From positions 1,302,001 to 1,366,000 of the forward strand of contig OZ257157.1 of assembly GCA_965279405.1 (NCBI GenBank): a DNA stretch of 64,000 nt. Reading direction: 5' to 3'. Source of the DNA: CBDDIP01 sp965279405. Its GTDB lineage: Bacteria > Actinomycetota > Acidimicrobiia > Acidimicrobiales > Ilumatobacteraceae. The translations under genes and the position numbers were made by a program. Positions 26,018-33,601 of this stretch are shown here, piece by piece. Positions within the stretch are counted from its first letter, which is position 1. The number at the start of each line of letters is the position of its first letter. The notes below the pieces were generated by a model. That model was not told where the DNA came from and made no database searches. It saw only the letters and a program-made list of their open reading frames with translations.

Positions 26018-26871
26018 GACTCGTCCCCGAGGTCATCAGCGGCTGCGGCGTCAAGGGCGGCGCGGGCATCAGCAGCGAGCCGGGCAACCCCCGGAAAGTC
26101 ACCCCGTTGCGCGTCGGCCATCGTGGCGTGCACGACGAGCTCGCCCGGTTCGTAGCCGCTCTGCTGACAGAGGAACTGCACCAACGCGGACAGGCCGAGC
26201 ATGTTTCCATAGGCCTTCTCGACCAAGTACTGGTGACGATAGACCGCCATGCAATGCAGACGGCCGTCATGGAGCGTCAGGTCGATGTGCGTAAGACACG
26301 GAAACCCGCGCCGGCGTTTGTCAGTCGCCGCGTAGACCTGCACGCCACGCAACATCGCCTGCGAATCGGCCGCTACGTCAACATCGAGCGTGTTGTTGCG
26401 CTGCCGGCCAGCGCGGTGCTCGCTGCGCAGGGCGGTGATTCGATCTGCAAGTTGGTTGGGGCCACCTGCGGCCTTGCCTGGCCAGCTCACCATCCGACCG
26501 AAGTAGGTGCCGCGGTTGTTGCCTGACGCCGTCAGGAGCAACGGCAACATGTCGAGGTAGTTGGCGTACAGCGCATCGGCCGCGGCGTCGAGCTCAGCCT
26601 CCTTGTCGACGGCGATACCCGGCATCCAGCCGTACTCCGGGTCCGTGTACAGCGACGATGGGAAGATCGTTCCCGCGACCGTGTCAACGGCTTGCTTGTC
26701 CGCCGCCTCGAGAGCCAGGTCGAGCACACCGCGCACCGCAGGAATCTCGGCACCAGGGTCGGCGACGGTCGACACGAGGTGTACGAGACGCCCACCGGGT
26801 TCGGCTACGACTCGTTCGAGCGCGAGCGTCCACGCTTCACTCACCGAAGCCACGATCGGCAGCGCGATCAT
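26014..26871 (-). CDS. Thymidylate-synthase-fold enzyme (possible nucleotide methylase or hydroxymethylase)
   Basis: The product has 285 residues. ATG 26871 overlaps the previous stop by four bases. Thymidylate-synthase landmarks are GTYFGRMVSWPG with NQLADRITALR (about 121-150), the candidate catalytic Cys192 in GFPCLTHIDLTL, YRHQYLVEKAYGNMLGLS (Arg212; Asn223 at the position that in ThyA contacts dUMP), and GELVVHATMADAQRGDF. The His after the catalytic Cys in ThyA (PCH) is Leu here, and the RS.D dUMP-phosphate motif is altered, so the enzyme is divergent and not the housekeeping ThyA. A role making a modified pyrimidine such as hydroxymethyl-dUMP is a hypothesis from the neighbours. Confidence 0.65.
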   Translation of the reverse strand: MIALPIVASVSEAWTLALERVVAEPGGRLVHLVSTVADPGAEIPAVRGVLDLALEAADKQAVDTVAGTIFPSSLYTDPEYGWMPGIAVDKEAELDAAADALYANYLDMLPLLLTASGNNRGTYFGRMVSWPGKAAGGPNQLADRITALRSEHRAGRQRNNTLDVDVAADSQAMLRGVQVYAATDKRRRGFPCLTHIDLTLHDGRLHCMAVYRHQYLVEKAYGNMLGLSALVQFLCQQSGYEPGELVVHATMADAQRGDFPGVARLAADARAALDAAAADDLGDES

Positions 26872-27248
26872 GACGCCTTCGCCTCCGCTGGCACAGGGTG
26901 CAGCGTGCGATGGACGAGACGGGCGAGGCCACCGATACTGCGGAGTTCCTCCCGGCGCACCCTCGACAGATTCACCAACTTCGGCCGGCCTACCGCGTTG
27001 CCGACCTGGCTGAGCAGCCACACCGACACAAGACTGGGCACCCGGGGGCTGCCATCAGCAGCCACCTCGGTGAGCGCGCACGTCGGCTGAGCGGCACGCA
27101 ACAGATCGGTCAGATCACCTTCCAGCTCCGTGACGGAACGGGTGCGGACAGCCGCCAACGGCGCCGCCGCAGGGTGCGCGGGGGGCCTCCTCGGCTTGGG
27201 CGGGGCGATTCCACCCTTGGCGGCGATGTCACTCTTCAGGACATTCAT
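26868..27248 (-). CDS. Small carrier-protein-like protein, first gene of the cargo operon
   Basis: The product has 126 residues from the ATG at 27248; two further in-frame starts lie up to 27 bases upstream, inside the palindrome. The N-terminus is Pro/Ala rich. The C-terminal 85 residues resemble an acyl-carrier-protein layout: helix ELEGDLTDLLRAAQ, then PRVPSLVSVWLLSQVG (Ser72-Leu73, where carrier proteins have Asp-Ser-Leu at the start of helix II), then EELRSIGGLARLVHRTL, like the usual last helix. Asp before the Ser is replaced by Pro, so the assignment is tentative. The phosphopantetheinyl transferase two genes downstream supports it. Its stop overlaps the thymidylate-synthase-like start by four bases. 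Confidence 0.5.
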   Translation of the reverse strand: MNVLKSDIAAKGGIAPPKPRRPPAHPAAAPLAAVRTRSVTELEGDLTDLLRAAQPTCALTEVAADGSPRVPSLVSVWLLSQVGNAVGRPKLVNLSRVRREELRSIGGLARLVHRTLHPVPAEAKAS

Positions 27249-27291
27249 TGTCGGATATTCCGACATGAATGTCAACAGGCAATTCTGTCAA
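27241..27291 (-). promoter_or_regulatory. Operator/promoter region of the cargo operon
   Basis: A 31-bp, almost perfect palindrome lies at 27241-27272 (inner arms TGTCGGA and TCCGACA around TAT; outer arms ACATTCA and TGAATGT; one extra T on one side). Two TTGACA hexamers on the minus strand lie at 27270-27275 and 27286-27291. A GACAAT hexamer at 27247-27252 sits 17 bases after the nearer one, but would overlap the assigned ATG, so the true promoter pairing is uncertain. The site is the best candidate operator for the XRE regulator encoded in the operon. Confidence 0.55.
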
Positions 27292-27465
27292 CCCCACCCC
27301 GCGTCCTCACCTACTGCAGCGTCCTACACCAAGGCGGCTGAACGGCGCGTCCCGACTATCTGCGATGCAGAGCCAGCTCCCGTGCCTGGGTGCCCTGGTC
27401 AGCCAACCGAACGCTCGTCGTCGCGGCGTGGTGTTAGTGAGGGTGGGGTCTGTCGGTGTATGAGA

Positions 27466-28197
27466 TCACGCGGCAAGCGCTTGGTGGATGTGGTTGGCGA
27501 CGCTGTGTCGGGCGCGGGGGATGTTGATCCGGGTGTTCCGCTTCGCTGGCGGTTCGGGGAGGTCGAGCGCGGGGATCAGGACGCCGTTGATGTAGTGGGT
27601 CCACTGGGTGGGGCTGATCTCGCCTCGGTCGATGCCGTCGTTGACGGCCGTTCGGAAGTCGGCGAGCGCCAGCCGGTTGACGATCGTGTCCTCCTGTTCG
27701 CCGTGGAGGTTGGTGCCGATCATCCAGTCGAAGTGGTGGGCGTCCGTGGGTGTGAAGTGGTCGGCATGGCGTTGGCGGGTGGCGTGGCGGCGTTGGTGGC
27801 GGCGGCCGGCGCGTCGGGTGAGTACCTCGCACAGACGGCCGCGCCCTTCGAGACTGACCGCGAGGCCCGGCTCGCACAGCAGGGCGGCGAGGTCCGCGAG
27901 AAGATCGTCCCTGGACTCGGCGGGCATACCACGATGTGCGGCGCGCAGTCTGCTGGACAGCGCGATGAGCAGAACAGTGTTGGGTTCCGCGTGGGGTCGT
28001 CGGCCGACGGGCATGTCGAGCAAGGCGAGGACGATCCTGTCCGCACGGTCTTGGTGGGTGAAGTCGCGCAGCGCTCCGATGAGCGCGCCGATGTTGCCGA
28101 CTCCGTAGAACGCCGGGTGGTCGGCGGGCCAGTTGCGTGGGAGCGGTTGGTCGGCGAGGTTCTGCTCGAGAGCTCGGAGTTGGGTATTGAGATACAT
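27466..28197 (-). CDS. Conserved-looking protein of unknown function
   Basis: The product has 243 residues, mostly helical and soluble, starting MYLNTQLRALEQNL with a basic middle section (RRAGRRHQRRHATRQRH) and the motif TDAHHFDWMIGT. I do not recognise the family. It is divergent from the coupling-protein gene across a 125-base region carrying five GTTCCCG iterons, so it may encode the regulator or replication-type factor that binds them. That link is purely positional. The 190 bases downstream, before the cargo operon promoter, show no gene. Confidence 0.6.
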   Translation of the reverse strand: MYLNTQLRALEQNLADQPLPRNWPADHPAFYGVGNIGALIGALRDFTHQDRADRIVLALLDMPVGRRPHAEPNTVLLIALSSRLRAAHRGMPAESRDDLLADLAALLCEPGLAVSLEGRGRLCEVLTRRAGRRHQRRHATRQRHADHFTPTDAHHFDWMIGTNLHGEQEDTIVNRLALADFRTAVNDGIDRGEISPTQWTHYINGVLIPALDLPEPPAKRNTRINIPRARHSVANHIHQALAA

Positions 28198-28245
28198 GGT
28201 GGCCTCCTGGGCGCTGGGTTGTCGGAGGCGATGGTGCGATTTGGG

Positions 28246-28308
28246 GTTCCCGGCGATGTTCCCGGTCAGGTTCCCGATTCGGTTCCCGATCAGGGGTTTC
28301 TGTTCCCG
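28246..28308. repeat. GTTCCCG iterons, 12-bp period (cluster 1)
   Basis: GTTCCCG starts at 28246, 28258, 28270, 28282 and 28302: four units at exact 12-base steps and a fifth 20 bases on. They occupy the intergenic space between the divergent 27466-28197 gene and the VirD4-like gene. The same word in opposite orientation recurs with the same period at 30601-30643. Spacing near one helical turn suggests cooperative binding of one protein. Confidence 0.7.
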
Positions 28309-28322
28309 ATGGATGCCCTGTG

Positions 28323-30611
28323 ATGGCTCGGGAGCGTGCCGAGCCTCCCGGTGCCGGGCTCGAGCTGGCGGTCGTTGCCGCTAGCGGGGTCGCAGTCGGG
28401 GCGGGTCTCGTCACGGCGGGAGGTGCGTGGCTGGCGGCGTGGTTCTCCGGCGGGCGCGTCGGAGGGGGTCTTGCCGATTGGTTGCGCGTCACGGTCCGGC
28501 TGGCGCGTGGCGAATCGCCTTCGGCTGCGTGGGGTGACCTGGCGACCGGGTTTCCATCGACCGGCGCCTACTGGGCGTGCACTGCTGCGGTGGGGCTCGC
28601 CACGGTGGCCGTCGTGACGGCAGCGGTTGTGATGTGGCGACGTACGACGACGCCCGGACGGGCACGGTTCGGTCAGCCGTTGGACGCGCGGATCGCTGGT
28701 CGCGGCGACGTGCTTCCGCTGCGGGTTGATGGTCTGGTGCCACCGACGGGTCGGATGTTGCTGGGTCGTCACGCGGGGTCGGGGCGAGTCCTCGCAACCG
28801 AGGATCGCGAGCGGAACGCGTTGTCGGGCAGAGCCGCCGTCCGGCAGGGTTCGAGAGGGTCGGTGGCCTTGATCGGCCCGACGGGGTCGGGCAAGACGGC
28901 GTTGGCGGCGTCGGCTGTGGCGACGTGGGATGGCCCGGCGGTAGTGGTATCGGTGAAGCGCGACCTGTACGACGTGACGGTTGCGGCTCGCGCCGAAAAG
29001 GGCGAGTTGGCGGTGTTCGATCCGGCGGCGTCGACGGGTTTGCCGTCGGCGCGTTGGTCACCGTTGCAGCGGGTGGGAACAGCGGGCGAGGCGCTGCGTA
29101 CCGGTCGTGCGTTGGCGCAGGCGATCCCGCGCAATGGGGTGACTGGGGCGGACTATTGGGCCAAGCATGGCGAGAGCTTGTTGGGGTCGTTCATGTGCGT
29201 CGCCGGCTTGTCGCAGCTTGTCGCGCTGGAGGGCGCTGATGGTGCCGAGCCGGTGAACATGCAGCAGATCGCGACGTGGGTGTCGACTGTGGCGATGGCG
29301 ACTGACCCGGTGATCAACGCATTGCTTCGTCGGGGTCTGGAGGACGATCAGCCGCCCCGCGTGCAGTTGATGGCGAGGCACGCTGCGTCGGCGTTCATTG
29401 GTCTGTCGCGTGAGGACGACCGGATTCGTTCGTCGATCTACGCGACCGCTCGGCTTGCGGTCGAACCGTGGTTGGAGCCGTCGGTGGCGCATTCGGCGAC
29501 CACTGATCCTCGCCAGTTCTACGACCTCGGCGACGAGTGGGAGCAGTCCCCGCGGTTCATCAACTTGGAGTGGTTGATGGGTGGCGGTGATGGGCGGTCG
29601 AACACGTTGTACCTGGCGGCACCGCAGACCGAGTTCGAGCGGCTCTCACCGGTGCTGGGCGGGCTATTGGCCGAGTTGAAGGATTCGATCCACACGTGGG
29701 ACATTGCCGGCCGCAAGCTGAGCAAGCCGGTGCTGTTCCTGATCGACGAGACCGGCCAGCTGGAGCTCGGTTGGCTGCCCGGCGAGGTGTCGACGATCGC
29801 CGCGCTCGGGGCGTTCTACGTGACCTGTTGGCAGAGCCTGAGCCAGATTCAGCACCGTTACGCATCGCTGGCCGACACCGTGCTGGGCGGGCACCGATCG
29901 AAGGTGTTCTTCGCTGGGATCGACGACGCCGCGACGCTGCGCTACTTGCATACCGTCACCGGCAGCGAACACGTCGCCCGCCGATCTTGGTCGGCCGACG
30001 TGTGGTCGGGCGGCGGGCGTGGTCGCCGGTCGATCTCGGAATCCCAACAGCGCGAAGAACTGGTGCCGAACCATCTCGTTCGCACGATGGTTCCTGGTGA
30101 GGCGGTGTTGCTGCACGGCACGCTCCCCCCGATCCACCTGCGTGCCGTTCGGTGGTGGACGGAGCGTCGACTGCGCGACCTGTTCCCGAGTACCCGCCCT
30201 GATGTCGTCACGTGCCCGCTGACTGCCAACGCCGCCGAAGTGTCCGGGCCGGTGTTGGACGCCTCGACACTCGAGTTCTCCCGGAGCCGTTTGCCCCGAC
30301 CTGAAACCGGGCCGGTCCCGCAGAACGCAGGTGGCAGTGCCCGTCCACGGCGTGCGAACGGTAACGGCCAGCTGACGATGGACCTCGAAACCGTCGCCTC
30401 CGCCGACACCCCCGACACCGTCGAGCCGACGGTGGCTGTCGATGACAACGCCTCTGGCGCGGGTCTGCGGGCCGTCAACAGGGTCGCCGGGCGGTGCGAG
30501 CGTTGCACCGACCCGATCGCGCCGAACGCCGGCTCCGTCCGCGTTCTGAACAACCGAGAAGTGATGGTGTGCTGGCCGAAATGCGCCAAGGAACCCGGAT
30601 CGGGAACGTGA
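28323..30611 (+). CDS. VirD4/TraG-type coupling protein
   Basis: The product has 762 residues from the ATG at 28323 (a GTG lies one codon earlier). Two membrane helices occur near residues 15-45 and 75-100. The Walker A loop is IGPTGSGKTAL (about 182-192), followed by VVVSVKRDLYD, and the Walker B region is VLFLIDETGQLELGW (about 467-481). TraG-like CWQSLSQIQHRY and GHRSKVFF follow. The C-terminus ends in a small Cys-containing tail (CERCTDPIAPNAG, then CWPKCAKE), a possible zinc knuckle. It would recruit the relaxase-DNA complex to the type IV channel. Iterons of one family flank it on both sides. Confidence 0.85.
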   Translation: MARERAEPPGAGLELAVVAASGVAVGAGLVTAGGAWLAAWFSGGRVGGGLADWLRVTVRLARGESPSAAWGDLATGFPSTGAYWACTAAVGLATVAVVTAAVVMWRRTTTPGRARFGQPLDARIAGRGDVLPLRVDGLVPPTGRMLLGRHAGSGRVLATEDRERNALSGRAAVRQGSRGSVALIGPTGSGKTALAASAVATWDGPAVVVSVKRDLYDVTVAARAEKGELAVFDPAASTGLPSARWSPLQRVGTAGEALRTGRALAQAIPRNGVTGADYWAKHGESLLGSFMCVAGLSQLVALEGADGAEPVNMQQIATWVSTVAMATDPVINALLRRGLEDDQPPRVQLMARHAASAFIGLSREDDRIRSSIYATARLAVEPWLEPSVAHSATTDPRQFYDLGDEWEQSPRFINLEWLMGGGDGRSNTLYLAAPQTEFERLSPVLGGLLAELKDSIHTWDIAGRKLSKPVLFLIDETGQLELGWLPGEVSTIAALGAFYVTCWQSLSQIQHRYASLADTVLGGHRSKVFFAGIDDAATLRYLHTVTGSEHVARRSWSADVWSGGGRGRRSISESQQREELVPNHLVRTMVPGEAVLLHGTLPPIHLRAVRWWTERRLRDLFPSTRPDVVTCPLTANAAEVSGPVLDASTLEFSRSRLPRPETGPVPQNAGGSARPRRANGNGQLTMDLETVASADTPDTVEPTVAVDDNASGAGLRAVNRVAGRCERCTDPIAPNAGSVRVLNNREVMVCWPKCAKEPGSGT

Positions 30612-30643
30612 TCGGGAACATCGTCGGGAACATTGCCGGGAAC
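30601..30643. repeat. CGGGAAC iterons, 12-bp period (cluster 2)
   Basis: CGGGAAC starts at 30601, 30613, 30625 and 30637, the reverse complement of cluster 1 at the same 12-base period. The first unit overlaps the last codons of the VirD4-like gene; the others lie in the short gap before the ArdC-like gene at 30665. Confidence 0.7.
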
Positions 30644-30664
30644 CCGATTTGAGACCGTGCGCGC

Positions 30665-33064
30665 ATGGTTCGTGTCGCCACCCGCATCGAATTCCCGAAC
30701 GACGATCCTGGCCCAATGCTCATCCATCTCGACCGGTGGGCGACGGCCACGCTGACGAGCCCGGAGGCGTGGGCGTCGGTGCTGGAACGCTGCGGGCAAT
30801 GGCAGGACTACTCGGCTCGCAACCAGGTGCTGCTCGCCTCCTACGGGATCGCCACGCCCGTCGCCGGTGTCGCCACGTGGGATCTCGTCCCATCGCGTGA
30901 GCACGGCCGCCCGTGCGCTGTTCGTGCCGGCGAGCACGGGCTCCCGGTCCGTGCCCCGGTTGAAGTTCCGGTCGCCACGGCGTCGCCGCGCAGCCGCGAC
31001 GGTCAACACACGGTTCGAGCCGTGGGTAAACACAAGTGGGAAGTGGTGTTCGCCGAGGAACAACTCGCCCGCCGCCCACCACCAGGCGAACTGGCATGGC
31101 CAACCCTCCCGGCCGGACTGAGTGGCGCCGTAGGGGACGCCGAGTACACCGAGCTGGTCCGCCAATCGATCGGTCGACTCACCGGTCGAACCCCGCGAAC
31201 GGTGAAGAACCCATGGGACCAGTTGGTCGACGCTGCCGGTCGGGTGCCGCTCGGTGGCCGCCGACCGGAACTTCGCCCGGCGTTGTGTCGCCAGGCCGCG
31301 TGGCTGGCCGCCGACCGCGTCGGTCACGCCGACGGGCCACTCCCGACATTCGACCCGATCCATGTGCGCGGCCGAATCCGCTGGGAGCTGCTCGCTGACA
31401 CCCGTCGAGCGGCCCAGCAGCTCGTTCAGGCGTTCTCACAGATCGCGGAGGTTGACCTCTCGGCATCCCCTTTGCCGCGGATGGCGATCGCCGATGACCG
31501 CACCGTGGCACCGGGCCGCCGCAACTACCTGGCACCCGCCGACGTCGCCGCCCTGCCGGTGGGCGTGTGGGTCGAAGCCGGGCCGTACACCGCGATCGAA
31601 TGGGCGGCCCGCGGGATGCCCGACGCGGTCGGCCGAGCCGGATTCATGCGCGTCTCCGACACCGGATACCTCGGCGTCTACGAAACTAGCGAAGGCGCCC
31701 GATGGCGGATCGAGTCCACCCGCCCGGCGTCCGGTCGGCGCGGCCTGCTCGACGAAGGCGAGGCATCCAACTTCGTGGCCGCGCAGAAGGCAGTCGGTGC
31801 GGTTGTGAGTGATCGATATCCGACGCTCGCCGCGACCGTGCTCCCACCGGCCGCACGGCGAGCAGCGAGCGGTGTATTCGACCGTCAGCACTCCAACTGG
31901 CAGCCGCTGACCCTCGGTCGTGACGAACGGTCCGAACAACGAGACCTCACCGATCGTGTCCGCTTGGTTGTCGCGCCAGGCCCTGGCGGGCGGTGGGACA
32001 GCTGGGTGCTCGCCGACTCCGACATCCGTCAGCTCCCACTCGCAGCCAACAGCGCCGCAGCCAAGTCGGCGGCCGAGACCGAAGGCCGGCGAACGATTGT
32101 GCAGCTCGCCGCCCAGGCCCCGCAGCTCGCCGACGAACTCATCCACGACGCGGCCGCCGCAGGCACACTCACACGAGAGCTGCTCGTCGACGTCATCGGC
32201 CACCGCCTCGATCCAGCCGATCGTGCCCGCCTTGCCGACCCGACAGTTCAGGCCGCCGACCTCAGCGAGTTGCTCGGCGCTACTGGTGTGTTGACACCAC
32301 CGACCACGATCACCGTGTTGGCCCACGAGCACGTCGACGCCGGTCAGGTGGCGGCGTTGATACCGACAATCGGGTTGCCGATCGCCGACGGTGTGCGTGC
32401 CCTCAACGAGCTGTGGGATGTCGATCGAGTCGTTGCCGGCCAGATGCTCGGCGCCACCGTGGTGGAACTCCGAGAAGCGGGTTGCACACCAGCCGAGATG
32501 CTCGCCTCTCACCCCCGTGAGGTGCTTCGCAGTCTCGACGCTCGCCCGCACACCTGGGAACTCGCCGCCGCGACCTTGCTCGAAGCAGGCATGCCCGTTG
32601 ACGCCGCAGTCCGACAGCTCGCAGCCCATGCCCCGACACCCGACGCGTTCGCAGTCGCAGTCGTCACGATCGTCGAGGACCCGATCGCCGCATACGCGTA
32701 CTCCGCCCGTCATGCGCAACCCGACGACCTCGCCGCGCTCGGAGAACGCTACGGGCTCGACCCCGACACCGCCGCCCAACTCCTCGCCGACGCCGGCACC
32801 CACCCGACGACCGCAATCGAAGCGCTGACCATCGCCTGCAGCGGCGACACCGCCACCGTCGACGCCCTCGCAGAACGTCACTTCAACCAGTCGCCGACCC
32901 CGCTCGCACCCGTCATCGACCTGACAACCCGGGCGGGGTTGCGAGAGGCACTGCCACTGCCGACCGCAACAGGCATCAACGACCTCGCGACGCAACTCGC
33001 CAATCTCGTAGTCCCATCACTGGACCCGCCAATGCTCGCAAACCACGCACAACCGGAGTTCTGA
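30665..33064 (+). CDS. Large protein with ArdC-like N-terminal ssDNA-binding domain
   Basis: The product has 799 residues. The N-terminus reads LERCGQWQDYSARNQVLL followed by ATPVAGVATW (about 40-65), the pattern of the ArdC/LtrC N-terminal domain that binds single-stranded DNA. The middle (about 150-400) is unassigned, and the last 300 residues are rich in short amphipathic helices with repeated LAA/ALxE patterns. No zincin HExxH was seen, so it is not a complete ArdC. It may coat or protect transferred DNA in the recipient. It is preceded by iterons and followed two bases later by a small gene. Confidence 0.65.
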   Translation: MVRVATRIEFPNDDPGPMLIHLDRWATATLTSPEAWASVLERCGQWQDYSARNQVLLASYGIATPVAGVATWDLVPSREHGRPCAVRAGEHGLPVRAPVEVPVATASPRSRDGQHTVRAVGKHKWEVVFAEEQLARRPPPGELAWPTLPAGLSGAVGDAEYTELVRQSIGRLTGRTPRTVKNPWDQLVDAAGRVPLGGRRPELRPALCRQAAWLAADRVGHADGPLPTFDPIHVRGRIRWELLADTRRAAQQLVQAFSQIAEVDLSASPLPRMAIADDRTVAPGRRNYLAPADVAALPVGVWVEAGPYTAIEWAARGMPDAVGRAGFMRVSDTGYLGVYETSEGARWRIESTRPASGRRGLLDEGEASNFVAAQKAVGAVVSDRYPTLAATVLPPAARRAASGVFDRQHSNWQPLTLGRDERSEQRDLTDRVRLVVAPGPGGRWDSWVLADSDIRQLPLAANSAAAKSAAETEGRRTIVQLAAQAPQLADELIHDAAAAGTLTRELLVDVIGHRLDPADRARLADPTVQAADLSELLGATGVLTPPTTITVLAHEHVDAGQVAALIPTIGLPIADGVRALNELWDVDRVVAGQMLGATVVELREAGCTPAEMLASHPREVLRSLDARPHTWELAAATLLEAGMPVDAAVRQLAAHAPTPDAFAVAVVTIVEDPIAAYAYSARHAQPDDLAALGERYGLDPDTAAQLLADAGTHPTTAIEALTIACSGDTATVDALAERHFNQSPTPLAPVIDLTTRAGLREALPLPTATGINDLATQLANLVVPSLDPPMLANHAQPEF

Positions 33065-33065
33065 C

Positions 33066-33446
33066 ATGAACCGAGCCCTCGACCGAGACCGCCGCTCGTC
33101 AAGCCAGGTGTGGCTCGACGTGGTATCCGCCGTCGACTACCTCTCGCGAGGCCACCGCCCCGGCCTCACCGTCTACGACGCGCTGGAGGAGGCGCTCCGA
33201 TGGCACATCGGTGCGCTCGTGGCGGGATACAGCGAGTACCCCACCGAAGTTGACCAAAACGATCTGCCGTGGGACGACCCCGACGCACTACGCACCGCGC
33301 TCGAACAACTGGCCCTGCACAACCCTCCCGACGCCGACGACGAGCAGTCGACGTCGGCACATGCATTGCACACCGCGCTCACACACTGGGTGCGGCAGAT
33401 GTCTGACCAGTACAACGAGGGTTGTACGTGGGCCCACCCGACTTGA
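33066..33446 (+). CDS. Small acidic protein of unknown function
   Basis: The product has 126 residues. It has a helical N-terminal part (VWLDVVSAVDYLSRG, then TVYDALEEALRWHIGAL) and an acidic C-terminal half. No family is recognised. It begins two bases after the ArdC-like gene stop, so they share a transcript. The 155 bases between this gene and the convergent restriction gene contain no recognisable gene. Confidence 0.55.
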   Translation: MNRALDRDRRSSSQVWLDVVSAVDYLSRGHRPGLTVYDALEEALRWHIGALVAGYSEYPTEVDQNDLPWDDPDALRTALEQLALHNPPDADDEQSTSAHALHTALTHWVRQMSDQYNEGCTWAHPT

Positions 33447-33601
33447 GATCCAGGCTGCCTCGGACGGACTCGCGATCCGGCTCCTTCTCACACAATCTCA
33501 TTGCGCACCGGCCATGAACGTCTCTCCCTTGCCGCGGCACACATCGGTCCGAACTGTGGCGACGCCCGGTTGTCGGACGATCGGCCACCTGCCTCGCGGC
33601 G

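Noticed and set aside
28246..28308. CRISPR array at the repeats near 28.2 kb
   Set aside because: Units are only 7 bp conserved with a 12-bp period, far shorter than CRISPR repeats and spacers, and no cas genes are present.
27130..28323. Plus-strand frame of 397 codons across 27.1-28.3 kb
   Set aside because: It runs antisense to the 27466-28197 gene and through the iterons, where it gives only a periodic Val-Pro-Asp pattern caused by the 12-bp repeat.
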